NCBI GenBank assembly: GCA_937907585.1
Contig: CALCVH010000177.1
Coordinates: forward strand, 1 to 26,868
Source: an uncultured Bacillota bacterium
Lineage (GTDB): Bacteria; Bacillota_I; Bacilli_A; Izemoplasmatales; UBA1188
Direction: 5' to 3'
DNA length: 26,868 nt
A model generated the notes under the pieces. That model was not told the DNA's origin and searched no databases. It saw nothing but the letters and a program-made list of their open reading frames with translations. The position numbers and the translations under genes were made by a program. Below, piece by piece: positions 1 to 6,389 of this stretch. The stretch's first letter is position 1. Each line of letters opens with the position of its first letter.

Positions 1-1
1 A

Positions 2-275
2 ACATTTTTAGCTATATTTCTAGTTGGTATTAACTCTCCAAAGGCGTTAATTTCGCACGAACGTATGCGTATTATAATTTATGCTAATGACATACCTTTT
101 CTGGGACTACAATTTATCACAACTATTTTCTTTATATTATTCAACCTTAAAAGTCCAAGTTTGAGATTTAGTAAGAATATCAACACAAATACCTTCAAAA
201 ATATAGCCACCATATGAGTCAAGATTATCTGACAAAATCATTGACGCAGTATTCTTACCCATTTTCGCAACGTAA
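2..275 (+). pseudogene. possible decayed C-terminus of a membrane acyltransferase-like gene
   Basis: A frame is open from base 2 to a TGA at 215-217 (71 codons, no start in the window). It encodes a hydrophobic stretch, IPFLGLQFITTIFFILFNLK, then a basic segment ending NIATI. Shifting frame at 213 continues with YESRLSDKIIDAVFLPIFAT to a TAA at 273-275. The order (hydrophobic helix, LK, basic linker, short final helix) recalls the C-termini of acyltransferase family 3 proteins, but the conserved G-V-Y-L-I segment is not intact. A frameshifted relic is the simplest reading. The family assignment is a weak guess, and the upstream part lies outside the window. Confidence 0.3.
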
Positions 276-376
276 AGGCCAATATCAGAGAATTATAATT
301 TATAACGATTTGAATCAATGTTGCCTATTAATAGTCAGTTATATTGTTCATCTTTTTTATTAATAAATCAATACTC

Positions 377-409
377 TATTACATTTTTTGGTGGGGAAAA
401 AATGTAATA
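377..409. terminator. perfect 13-bp hairpin, possible terminator
   Basis: Arms 377-389 and 397-409 are perfectly complementary around a seven-base GGTGGGG loop. The stem is almost all A/T, with a T run inside it and another just downstream (413-418). It could end transcription of the decayed upstream gene or act as a regulatory structure. There is no gene on the minus strand here that would need it. Confidence 0.4.
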
Positions 410-418
410 TGATTTTTT

Positions 419-441
419 ACTATAGTATTATATACTATAGT
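419..441. promoter_or_regulatory. perfect inverted repeat, candidate operator
   Basis: ACTATAGTA (419-427) and TACTATAGT (433-441) form a perfect 9-bp dyad with a five-base spacer. It lies about 80 bp upstream of the promoter proposed for the SPFH operon. A second short dyad, ATTCAAA/TTTGAAT, lies at 476-482/487-493. Dyads of this size are typical of dimeric regulator sites, but no regulator gene is adjacent, so function is inference. Confidence 0.35.
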
Positions 442-486
442 ATTTAATTTTTTGTAAATTTGTTCTGATTATTATATTCAAATTTG

Positions 487-516
487 TTTGAATTTATTTG
501 TATTTATTTGAATAAT
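487..516 (+). repeat. three 10-bp phased T-tract repeats
   Basis: Three consecutive decamers begin with TTTG (487-496, 497-506, 507-516): TTTGAATTTA, TTTGTATTTA, TTTGAATAAT. A/T tracts spaced one helical turn apart bend DNA, and these sit directly upstream of the -35 proposed at 521. They may be an upstream activating or curved-DNA element. Low-complexity sequence could also produce this by chance. Confidence 0.35.
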
Positions 517-520
517 TATA

Positions 521-549
521 TTGTATTTTTTTGAATTTTAATGTATTAT
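521..549 (+). promoter_or_regulatory. candidate sigma-70 promoter of the SPFH operon
   Basis: TTGTAT (521-526) and TATTAT (544-549) are separated by 17 bp. Initiation would fall near 556, just upstream of the ribosome-binding site at 558-564. This placement supports the ATG at 571, rather than 541, as the start of the first gene. TATAAT at 549-554 is a stronger -10 but has no good -35 partner. Confidence 0.45.
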
Positions 550-570
550 ATAATCGTAAAGGAGAAAAAT

Positions 571-933
571 ATGGCAATAACTTGGCTAGCAGCTAAAGAA
601 AAAAACGGTGTTGCATCACTATACAACACCAACATTACCTTAAATACTGTTGCGTCTGTTCCATTTGAATATGCATATAGATGTCAAGTTGGAATAACTG
701 ATGACAACAATATTGTAATAGAACCGCTTACAAAAGAAAGGGTTCTAAGTGGAAAGTTAGATGAATATACTTTACTAAAGATTTCAATTAAACCAACCTA
801 TTCTAGAATTTCTTCTACTCTACTCATGAATAGGATATCTGAAATACTAGGTATAGAATTATCTGATAAGCCATTAAAATTTAATACTTTGTGGAATGAA
901 GAAGAAAACATTCTAACAATTTTAACACATTAG
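571..933 (+). CDS. hypothetical protein, 120 aa, upstream of SPFH protein
   Basis: A small soluble protein that I do not recognise. The frame is open from an ATG at 541, but AAAGGAG at 558-564 sits six bases before the ATG at 571 and the likely transcription start is near 556, so 571 is chosen. The product has no signal peptide or membrane segment. It begins MAITWLAAKEKNG and is rich in short beta-prone stretches, with a C-terminal ITPLKFN-like region (exact text KPLKFNTLWNEEENILTIL). The TAG at 931-933 is 12 bp from the ATG of the SPFH-domain gene, and a shared promoter lies upstream, so the two are almost certainly co-transcribed. A role as a partner or regulator of the SPFH protein is inference from context only. 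Confidence 0.75.
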   Translation: MAITWLAAKEKNGVASLYNTNITLNTVASVPFEYAYRCQVGITDDNNIVIEPLTKERVLSGKLDEYTLLKISIKPTYSRISSTLLMNRISEILGIELSDKPLKFNTLWNEEENILTILTH

Positions 934-945
934 GGGGTATATATT

Positions 946-1977
946 ATGATTAGAATTATTCTTTTATTTGTTTTCGTTATAATGCTTGTTGGTTTTGGCC
1001 TACTTGCATTCCACGAATATAAGAAAGCTAGATTCTTTAATAGAAAAGCTTCATTCTTATCTTTACTTGCTTTATTATCACTACTTCTTCTTGTATTTAT
1101 TCCATCATCTGTTCACCAAGTAGATAGTGGTGAAGTTGCGGTTGTAAGAAAATTAGGTAAAGTAGTAGATTATAAGAATCCTGGTACATATTTTGATTTT
1201 TATCTAACAAGAAAATATGAATATTATGATACAAAGGTACAACAAGTTAAAATAACTACTTCTGCTTATTCAAAAGATGGTCAAACTATGGATCTTGAAG
1301 TATTTCTTCAATATCAAGTACAGTCTGAAAATGTTATTAAAATTGCGACAGAATATGGAAAACTAGATGCTTTACAAGCAAGAATCGAAACTGTAACAAT
1401 TGAAAAAACTAAAGCAGTTATGTCTAGTGCAGAAGCAATGAATATCATTAAAGAACGTTCACAATTTTCAAGCATGGTATCTGAAAATGTTAGAACTGGA
1501 ATCAGTGATGATTATTATGTTAATGTTAAAGATGTTGTATTAACAAATATCGATTTCACTAGCGCCTTTGAAAAGAGTGTTGAAGAAAAAGTAATTGCTG
1601 AACAAGATAAACAAGCATCTATAACTAAAGCTGAAGCAGAACTTGAAGTCGCAAAACTAAACGCAGAGAAAAAGGTTAAGGAAGCTGAAGGTAATGCTGA
1701 AGCACAATTAATAATTGCTCAAGCAGAAGCCAAGGCAGCTTCTAGTAAATTTGTTGAATTAGCTAAAAGCTTAGGCTATACAGTTAATGAAGTATTAGAT
1801 GGCGAAATTACCACTTATGTAATTGATACTTCGACTGGACCTGGTGTAGACAAATTCAATCCACTAGTTACTAAATATCTTGAGTATCTAGCATATCTTG
1901 AAAAATGGAACGGAGTATTACCTGAAGTTGTTTCTGGTGATGACGCTATAAGTATTATCGTTCCTCAAAACGACTAA
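946..1977 (+). CDS. SPFH/prohibitin-family membrane protein
   Basis: 343 aa. Two N-terminal hydrophobic segments (about residues 3-22 and 36-53) are followed by an SPFH/Band 7 domain (about 57-225). The domain opens with VDSGEVAVVRKLGKV and contains the usual alternating beta strands and the ARIETVTIEKTKAVMS region. An Ala/Glu/Lys-rich coiled coil follows (about 215-270, AEAELEVAKLNAEKKVKEAE). SPFH proteins oligomerise into rings or scaffolds at the membrane and organise proteases or lipid microdomains. No NfeD or FtsH gene is adjacent, so the client is unknown. The likely RBS is AGGGGG overlapping the upstream stop region. The gene ends in three consecutive TAA codons, then a terminator. It is not flotillin-length (usually longer), so prohibitin-like is the better label. 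Confidence 0.9.
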   Translation: MIRIILLFVFVIMLVGFGLLAFHEYKKARFFNRKASFLSLLALLSLLLLVFIPSSVHQVDSGEVAVVRKLGKVVDYKNPGTYFDFYLTRKYEYYDTKVQQVKITTSAYSKDGQTMDLEVFLQYQVQSENVIKIATEYGKLDALQARIETVTIEKTKAVMSSAEAMNIIKERSQFSSMVSENVRTGISDDYYVNVKDVVLTNIDFTSAFEKSVEEKVIAEQDKQASITKAEAELEVAKLNAEKKVKEAEGNAEAQLIIAQAEAKAASSKFVELAKSLGYTVNEVLDGEITTYVIDTSTGPGVDKFNPLVTKYLEYLAYLEKWNGVLPEVVSGDDAISIIVPQND

Positions 1978-1985
1978 TAATAATT

Positions 1986-2030
1986 AAAAAGACTATCATC
2001 ATATCAAAATTAGAATGGTAGTCTTTTTTT
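1986..2030 (+). terminator. intrinsic terminator of the SPFH operon
   Basis: Arms 1986-1999 (AAAAAGACTATCAT) and 2015-2028 pair over 14 bp with one G-U wobble, around a 15-base loop. A run of T through 2030 follows. It lies 9 bp after the SPFH stop codon. Confidence 0.85.
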
Positions 2031-2140
2031 ATTTGATTATTTTAAGTTCATAAAAAATGATTATTTAATTATATTATATACAACCTTACTATGTTTTCCC
2101 GCAAAGGAAATACCATATACGTATCAATTAATCAACAAAA

Positions 2141-2210
2141 AAGGAGTGTAATGGAGTAAAAAGGAGTGCTTTGGAGTATAAAGGAGTAAAAAGGAGTGTC
2201 AAGGAGAAAA
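2141..2210 (+). repeat. seven tandem decamers each containing GGAG
   Basis: Bases 2141-2210 divide exactly into seven 10-base units with GGAG at positions 3-6 of every unit. Six units read GGAGT and the last GGAGA. The first two and last five flanking bases vary among A/T-rich forms (AAGGAGTGTA, ATGGAGTAAA, AAGGAGTGCT, TTGGAGTATA, AAGGAGTAAA, AAGGAGTGTC, AAGGAGAAAA). Units 1-3 and 4-6 also resemble each other as 30-bp blocks. The array ends five bases before a perfect terminator hairpin. As RNA it would present seven Shine-Dalgarno-like motifs; as DNA, seven sites on one helix face. No credible coding frame starts in it. Confidence 0.85.
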
Positions 2211-2214
2211 ACAC

Positions 2215-2250
2215 AAAAAAATGGAATATTTTTAGGAATTCCATTTTTTT
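2215..2250. terminator. bidirectional intrinsic terminator
   Basis: AAAAAAATGGAAT (2215-2227) and its exact complement at 2238-2250 form a perfect 13-bp stem with a 10-base loop. The A run on one side and T run on the other make it work in both directions. It lies 28 bp beyond the stop of the minus-strand fRMsr gene and directly after the plus-strand GGAG array. Confidence 0.85.
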
Positions 2251-2277
2251 GATATCTATAAGTTATTAGATATTCAA

Positions 2278-2727
2278 TTATCTTAAATATTTTTCTATAG
2301 TTTTCGCTATTAGTTCTAAGCCATTTTTATCATCATTATTAAATCTATTAAGTTTAGGACTATCAATATCTAGTAATGCGTATATTTTGTTATCCTTATG
2401 TATCGGAATAACTATCTCTGATAAAGAAGCGCTATCACAAGCGATATGTCCAGTAAATTCATGAACATCTTTAACCACAATAGTTTTATTCTCTTTTAAA
2501 GATGTTCCGCATACGCCTTTACCATATTCAATAACTGTGCACGCTACTTTTCCTTGAAACGGTCCTAACAATAATTTATTATCAACATTATAATAAAAAC
2601 CAACCCAATTAAGATTATCTATTGAATCATAGATGATTGCGCTAATGTTTGCGAGATTAGATATATTATATTCAGTATCTTTTATTACAGATTCTATCTG
2701 TTTATTTAATAATTCATAATCAATCAT
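2278..2727 (-). CDS. msrC: free methionine-(R)-sulfoxide reductase (GAF domain)
   Basis: 149 aa. It reduces free Met-R-sulfoxide in the cytoplasm using a GAF fold with redox cysteines. Diagnostic motifs are present in order: NWVGFY (residues 40-45), LGPFQGKVAC with Cys63, GKGVCG with Cys73, GHIACDSASLSEIVIP with Cys97, and LLDIDSP near 118-124. All three family cysteines are retained, so it is probably active. The frame extends upstream to a GTG, but the ATG at 2727 has GGAG eight bases upstream and overlaps the msrA TGA as ATGA, so 2727 is chosen. Translation is probably coupled to msrA, giving one transcript that repairs protein-bound and free methionine sulfoxide. Confidence 0.93.
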   Translation of the reverse strand: MIDYELLNKQIESVIKDTEYNISNLANISAIIYDSIDNLNWVGFYYNVDNKLLLGPFQGKVACTVIEYGKGVCGTSLKENKTIVVKDVHEFTGHIACDSASLSEIVIPIHKDNKIYALLDIDSPKLNRFNNDDKNGLELIAKTIEKYLR

Positions 2728-3233
2728 TTTTTCTTTCTCCATTTGCACGCAATATTTCTTCCTGATTCAATTATTTCTTTAGAAAATGCTTCTGGGTTTT
2801 TAAGATAATAATCTTGATGTTCTTGAGATGCTTCATAAAATGATTTAAATGGTTCAACTGATACATATGGCTTTTTATTATATTCCTTAGTATATTTATC
2901 CATAATGTTATTGATAGAATTCAATTCTAAATCATTACTATAATACAAAGCTAATGTATAGGAATGTCCTCTATCAATATATTGACCACCATCATCATAT
3001 AAATCAACATTATCCATATAAATATCTAAAAGTTCATCATACGAAATGATGTTTGAATTGTATTCAACTTTAATTGTTTCTCTATGACCAGTTAACTGCT
3101 TTTTTACATCTTCATAGGATGGGTTTATTTCATCTCCACCACTATATCCGCTTCTAACATTAATTACACCTTTTGTTTCATTAAAAACTTTATAGATGCA
3201 CCAAAAACAGCCACCCGCAAAATATGCATACAT
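2724..3233 (-). CDS. msrA: peptide-methionine (S)-S-oxide reductase MsrA
   Basis: 169 aa, normal length. It reduces Met-S-sulfoxide in proteins. The N-terminus carries the signature GGCFWC with catalytic Cys9. Further family motifs are SGYSGG, GHRETIKVEY (the usual GH-x-E-x-V block), and DDGGQYIDRGHSY, which forms part of the active site. Cys12 and Cys163 (IACKW) are other cysteines that could act as resolving residues. The preceding AGGTGA gives an adequate RBS. The gene overlaps the fRMsr gene by four bases (ATGA). It lies 41 bp downstream of the aminopeptidase stop, separated by a small hairpin, so it may be partly read through from that operon. I saw no convincing separate promoter in the gap. 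Confidence 0.95.
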   Translation of the reverse strand: MYAYFAGGCFWCIYKVFNETKGVINVRSGYSGGDEINPSYEDVKKQLTGHRETIKVEYNSNIISYDELLDIYMDNVDLYDDGGQYIDRGHSYTLALYYSNDLELNSINNIMDKYTKEYNKKPYVSVEPFKSFYEASQEHQDYYLKNPEAFSKEIIESGRNIACKWRKKK

Positions 3234-3251
3234 ATATTCACCTAAATATAA

Positions 3252-3269
3252 AGGAACCTGATGGTTCCT
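3252..3269 (-). terminator. short hairpin between aminopeptidase and msrA
   Basis: AGGAACC (3252-3258) pairs with GGTTCCT (3263-3269) around TGAT. On the minus strand only a broken T run (TTTATATTT) follows, so termination is likely partial. Confidence 0.45.
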
Positions 3270-3274
3270 ATAAA

Positions 3275-4642
3275 TTAATTTTTACTAACTAAGAATGCTT
3301 TATATCCTAAATATGCTTCGTAAACGTCGGCTTTAGATACAATTTCCATAGGTGCGTGCATATTTAATACAGGAATACCCGCATCTATAACATTCATATT
3401 GTAATTACCTAGAATATAGGCAATTGTTCCTCCGCCACCTACATCAATCTTGCCAAGTTCAGAAGATTGCCAGTTAACATTCGCATCATCTAGTGTTTTT
3501 CTTACCCAAGAATAGAATTCTGGATTAGCGTCATTTGAACCGCTCTTTCCACCTCTACCTGTATATTTCATGATTACTAAACCATTTCCTAAGTAACAAC
3601 AGTTTCTTGGATCTGATACGCTTGGATATAATGGATCATATCCAGCACTAACATCGCTTGATAACATTCTAGAATTTTCTAAAGCGATTCTAGCGCCAAA
3701 TAATGGATTAGTGTGTCCCATCTTTTCTAATACTTTAGCGATAATATTTTCAAAATATACTGATTGAGCGCCAGTTGCGCCAACTGAACCAATTTCTTCT
3801 TTATCAACTAAGATACAACATGCAGTATATTCAGTCTTTTTAGTATCTAAAATAGCTTTTAAAGAAGTATATGCGCAGCTTCTATCATCGTGTCCATATC
3901 CCGCAACCATAGATCTATCTAGGCCATAATCTCTTGCTTTACCAGCAGGAGTAACTTCAATTTCTGCAGTAACAAAGTCTTCTTCTTCTAAATCATATTT
4001 TTCTTTTATGATTCTTAAAACATTCTTTTTAACCGCATCTTTTTCATCATCTTTAATTGGAATGCTCCCTAAAGTTAAATCTAAGCTTTCACCTTCAATT
4101 CCTTTAGCTAAAGTCTTTTGAAGTTGATCTTGAGCTAAATGGATTAATAAATCAGATATGCCAAGGACAGGGTCTTTATCATCTTCACCGATATTGATTT
4201 CAACTACAGTTCCATCCTTTTTACATACAACTCCATGTAAAGCTAAAGGAATTGTAACCCATTGATACTTTTTAATACCACCATAATAATGAGTATCCGC
4301 TAAAACGAATCCACTATTTTCATAGAATGGGTTTCCTTTAAAATCCATTCTAGGTGAATCGATATGAGCACCTAGAATTCTTAAGCCATCAGTAACAGGC
4401 TTAGTACCAATAATAAATGCACATACGTTTTTATTCTTATTAATAGAATATACTTTATCTCCAGCCTTTAATGTTTTGAATTTATCAAATGGTTTAAATC
4501 CAGCTTTTTCAAGTAATTCTATAGATTCTTTAGTAACTAATCTTTCAGTTTTTCCATAAGATATAAAATCTTTATATCCTTCATTGAATTTCATTACTTC
4601 ATCAATATTATCATATTTTTTCCACGCGTTCTTATTATACAT
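3275..4642 (-). CDS. apeB: M18 family aspartyl aminopeptidase
   Basis: 455 aa, usual length for the family. A cytosolic dinuclear zinc peptidase that removes N-terminal acidic residues from peptides. Metal and catalytic motifs are visible: GAHIDSPR with His93 and Asp95, the HDDRS block at 251-255, DKEEIGS with the Glu282-Glu283 pair, SSDVSAGYDP with Asp330, VGGGGTIA at 401-408 and the C-terminal NMHAPMEI with His429. The start has AGGAGA five bases upstream. It follows the DUF3320-like gene by 12 bp and is probably the third gene of a transcript that begins near 5519. There is no sign of truncation. Confidence 0.93.
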   Translation of the reverse strand: MYNKNAWKKYDNIDEVMKFNEGYKDFISYGKTERLVTKESIELLEKAGFKPFDKFKTLKAGDKVYSINKNKNVCAFIIGTKPVTDGLRILGAHIDSPRMDFKGNPFYENSGFVLADTHYYGGIKKYQWVTIPLALHGVVCKKDGTVVEINIGEDDKDPVLGISDLLIHLAQDQLQKTLAKGIEGESLDLTLGSIPIKDDEKDAVKKNVLRIIKEKYDLEEEDFVTAEIEVTPAGKARDYGLDRSMVAGYGHDDRSCAYTSLKAILDTKKTEYTACCILVDKEEIGSVGATGAQSVYFENIIAKVLEKMGHTNPLFGARIALENSRMLSSDVSAGYDPLYPSVSDPRNCCYLGNGLVIMKYTGRGGKSGSNDANPEFYSWVRKTLDDANVNWQSSELGKIDVGGGGTIAYILGNYNMNVIDAGIPVLNMHAPMEIVSKADVYEAYLGYKAFLVSKN

Positions 4643-4654
4643 ATTATCTCCTAA

Positions 4655-5164
4655 CTATATTGAATTTTTATATACAAAATCTAGATACGTATTAGCTTTT
4701 TCAGTTAACACTTCATATCCAAAATACTCTAGTATTAATCTATGATGTGCTTCACCCTTATAGCCTTTATCTTTAAGTTCTTTAGATATGATAGATATTT
4801 CTTCTAATGGAATATCATATATCTGTCTATTATAACCAGTTCTAATAAATGTTTGTTTAAATACGCCTTCAGGAGTCCAGTAAGTATCATCAAATAAATT
4901 GTTTGTTTTCACAAAGCCCAATTTATTAATTCTATCTAAAATAATATCAAGTGCTTTCCCAGATATCTTTTTTAGTTCAAATACTTCTCTCATTCTTTCT
5001 TTAATTAGATTGAGCGTAATAGGTGCTTCCTCATAAATAATCGCATTTAAATCATAATCCAATAATTCAAATGCTTTAGAATCTCCCTCATATAAACTAT
5101 TCAAATTTATATGTTTATAGTCGCTACATTTAAAGTACTGCTTAGTCTTGAAATTATATTCCAT
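4655..5164 (-). CDS. DUF3320-like protein, stand-alone
   Basis: 169 aa, soluble. Residues about 36-102 (ending FVKTNNLFDDTYWTPEG after EEAPITLNLIKERMREVF) have the pattern of DUF3320: an acidic strand followed by Glu-x-Pro-Ile, a winged-helix-like stretch, and a final W-x-P. The C-terminal portion (IPLEEISIISKELKDKGY then LILEYFGYEVL) matches the rest of that region as I know it from the ends of large helicase-related proteins. Here it is a separate small protein without helicase. AAGGAGG five bases upstream is a strong RBS. It lies 10 bp after the 114-aa unknown gene and 12 bp before the aminopeptidase. Its role is unknown; a nucleic-acid-related one is inference from the family. The family match is from memory and moderate. 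Confidence 0.8.
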   Translation of the reverse strand: MEYNFKTKQYFKCSDYKHINLNSLYEGDSKAFELLDYDLNAIIYEEAPITLNLIKERMREVFELKKISGKALDIILDRINKLGFVKTNNLFDDTYWTPEGVFKQTFIRTGYNRQIYDIPLEEISIISKELKDKGYKGEAHHRLILEYFGYEVLTEKANTYLDFVYKNSI

Positions 5165-5174
5165 AGAAGCCTCC

Positions 5175-5519
5175 TTATAGGTCTATCCTCTGCATAGAAA
5201 CAAGTCTCTTCATCGCTACACAATCAAATTCTTCAACAGATTTATATCTATTATCTTTATCATCATTAGCTCTAGTTAAAATAAAATTTTTATTGTAGTC
5301 ACATCTAAGCATAATATATGAAATATTTTTATAGATGAATGGTATAGATTCCCCATTCCAATCTTTAAAAGCCTTTTTCATATATTCTTCTTTTTTACAA
5401 TTTAACAATCCATAAGATATTGATTTAGTAGTATGTTCAAAACATAAGACAACAATTTTGTCTCCTTTATCCTCTTTATTTATCATTCTTAAATAATCTT
5501 CATGAGAAATCTTGTCCAT
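5175..5519 (-). CDS. hypothetical protein, 114 aa
   Basis: I do not recognise this protein. It has no membrane segment, and carries a central aromatic stretch (DWNGESIPFIYKNISYIML) and a basic, charged C-terminal half. Start choice is uncertain. The ATG at 5519 has only AGGAT two bases upstream, and TATGAT at 5528-5533 could be a -10 placing initiation nearly on the ATG. Met12 has no better RBS. It is the first gene before the DUF3320-like protein (10 bp) and aminopeptidase, and lies directly downstream of the gpmA terminator, so it may head that operon. Confidence 0.7.
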   Translation of the reverse strand: MDKISHEDYLRMINKEDKGDKIVVLCFEHTTKSISYGLLNCKKEEYMKKAFKDWNGESIPFIYKNISYIMLRCDYNKNFILTRANDDKDNRYKSVEEFDCVAMKRLVSMQRIDL

Positions 5520-5535
5520 AATCCTAAATCATAAA

Positions 5536-5556
5536 AATGGTCCAATTTGGACCATT
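5536..5556 (-). terminator. terminator of gpmA
   Basis: AATGGTCC (5536-5543) and GGACCATT (5549-5556) form an 8-bp stem around five A/T bases. On the minus strand a TTTTTAT run follows. It is 7 bp after the gpmA stop. Confidence 0.7.
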
Positions 5557-5562
5557 ATAAAA

Positions 5563-6309
5563 CTATTTAGCTTTACCTTGGTTAGCTACAGCGTCCATTC
5601 TTGCTTTTAAGGCTTCAGAATCGCCAAGATAATATTTATTTAATACTTTGAAGTTATCATCAAATTCATAAACAAGAGGTGAACCAGTAGGGATATTAAC
5701 ACCAATGATTTCTTCTTTTGATAAACCTTCAAAATATTTAACAAGTGCACGAAGTGAATTTCCGTGTGCCGCAATGATAACTCTCTTTCCAGCTAACATA
5801 TCTTTCTTAATTACTTCTTCAAAAAAAGGAACAGCTCTAGTAATAGTAGTTTCTAAAGATTCAGTTAAAGGTAAATCTTTCTTATCTACATTTCTATAAA
5901 CATCTTGGTTCGCTGGGTTTCTTGGATCATCAGCTTCAAGTGCTGGAGGTTGAACATCAAAAGAACGTCTCCAAATCTTAACTTGTTCTTCTCCATATTT
6001 TTCAGCTGTTTCACTCTTATTTAAACCTTGTAAAGCACCATAATGTCTTTCGTTTAATCTCCAAGTTTTAATAACTGGTAAGAAACATCTATCCATTTCA
6101 TCAAGAATATGGTTTAAAGTGTGAATAGCTCTTTTTAAATAAGATGTATAACATACATCAAAATCATAGCCATTAGCCTTTAATAATCTACCAGCTTCTT
6201 TAGCTTCTTCATGTCCTTTTTCAGATAAATCAACATCAGTCCATCCTGTGAATAAATTTAGCTTATTCCATTCAGATTCGCCGTGTCTAACTAGTACTAA
6301 TTTCATCAT
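5563..6309 (-). CDS. gpmA: 2,3-bisphosphoglycerate-dependent phosphoglycerate mutase
   Basis: 248 aa, full length. It interconverts 3- and 2-phosphoglycerate in glycolysis through a phosphohistidine intermediate. It shows LVRHGESEWN with nucleophile His9, FTGWTDVDLSEKG, LNERHYGALQGLNK with acid/base Glu87, WRRSFDVQPP, and AHGNSLRALVK with His182. The first ATG (6309) is taken because GGAG lies about 11 bases upstream; a second ATG is the next codon. It has its own consensus promoter at 6338-6366 and its own terminator, so it is a single-gene unit. The substrate links it to the glycerate kinase 15 kb away, whose product enters glycolysis at this level. Confidence 0.97.
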   Translation of the reverse strand: MMKLVLVRHGESEWNKLNLFTGWTDVDLSEKGHEEAKEAGRLLKANGYDFDVCYTSYLKRAIHTLNHILDEMDRCFLPVIKTWRLNERHYGALQGLNKSETAEKYGEEQVKIWRRSFDVQPPALEADDPRNPANQDVYRNVDKKDLPLTESLETTITRAVPFFEEVIKKDMLAGKRVIIAAHGNSLRALVKYFEGLSKEEIIGVNIPTGSPLVYEFDDNFKVLNKYYLGDSEALKARMDAVANQGKAK

Positions 6310-6337
6310 ATTTTTTATTTCTCCTTACTTCAAAAGT

Positions 6338-6366
6338 ATTATATATTTTATATCGTCTTTTGTCAA
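6338..6366 (-). promoter_or_regulatory. consensus sigma-70 promoter of gpmA
   Basis: On the minus strand TTGACA (6361-6366) and TATAAT (6338-6343) match both hexamers exactly with a 17-bp spacer. The leader is about 20 bases and includes AAGGAG. The -35 lies next to the terminator stem of the upstream gene. Confidence 0.9.
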
Positions 6367-6370
6367 ATAA

Positions 6371-6389
6371 AGAGTATCTATGATACTCT
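6371..6389 (-). terminator. terminator overlapping the stop of the amidotransferase gene
   Basis: AGAGTATC (6371-6378) and GATACTCT (6382-6389) pair perfectly around TAT. The stop codon (6378-6380) lies in the stem and loop. The minus-strand tail TTATTTG is a weak T run, so efficiency is uncertain. Confidence 0.55.

Noticed and set aside
79..135. Minus-strand reading IKKIVVINCSPRKGMSLA, resembling the start of a flavodoxin-family reductase
   Set aside because: Only 18 codons, starts with ATA and ends in TAA; it lies antisense to a longer open hydrophobic frame. Chance resemblance is more likely than a relic, though not excluded.
214..363. 49-codon plus-strand ORF starting at an ATG
   Set aside because: No RBS, composition rich in Gln/Tyr/Ser, and it overlaps the more plausible decayed frame.
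2141..2210. CRISPR array
   Set aside because: Ten-base period leaves no repeat-spacer structure, and no cas gene is present.
2132..2273. Open frame through the GGAG array and terminator (K-G-V-K-R-S repeats)
   Set aside because: It has no ATG, only a TTG inside the array, and runs through the terminator hairpin; the peptide repeat is a by-product of the 10-base period.
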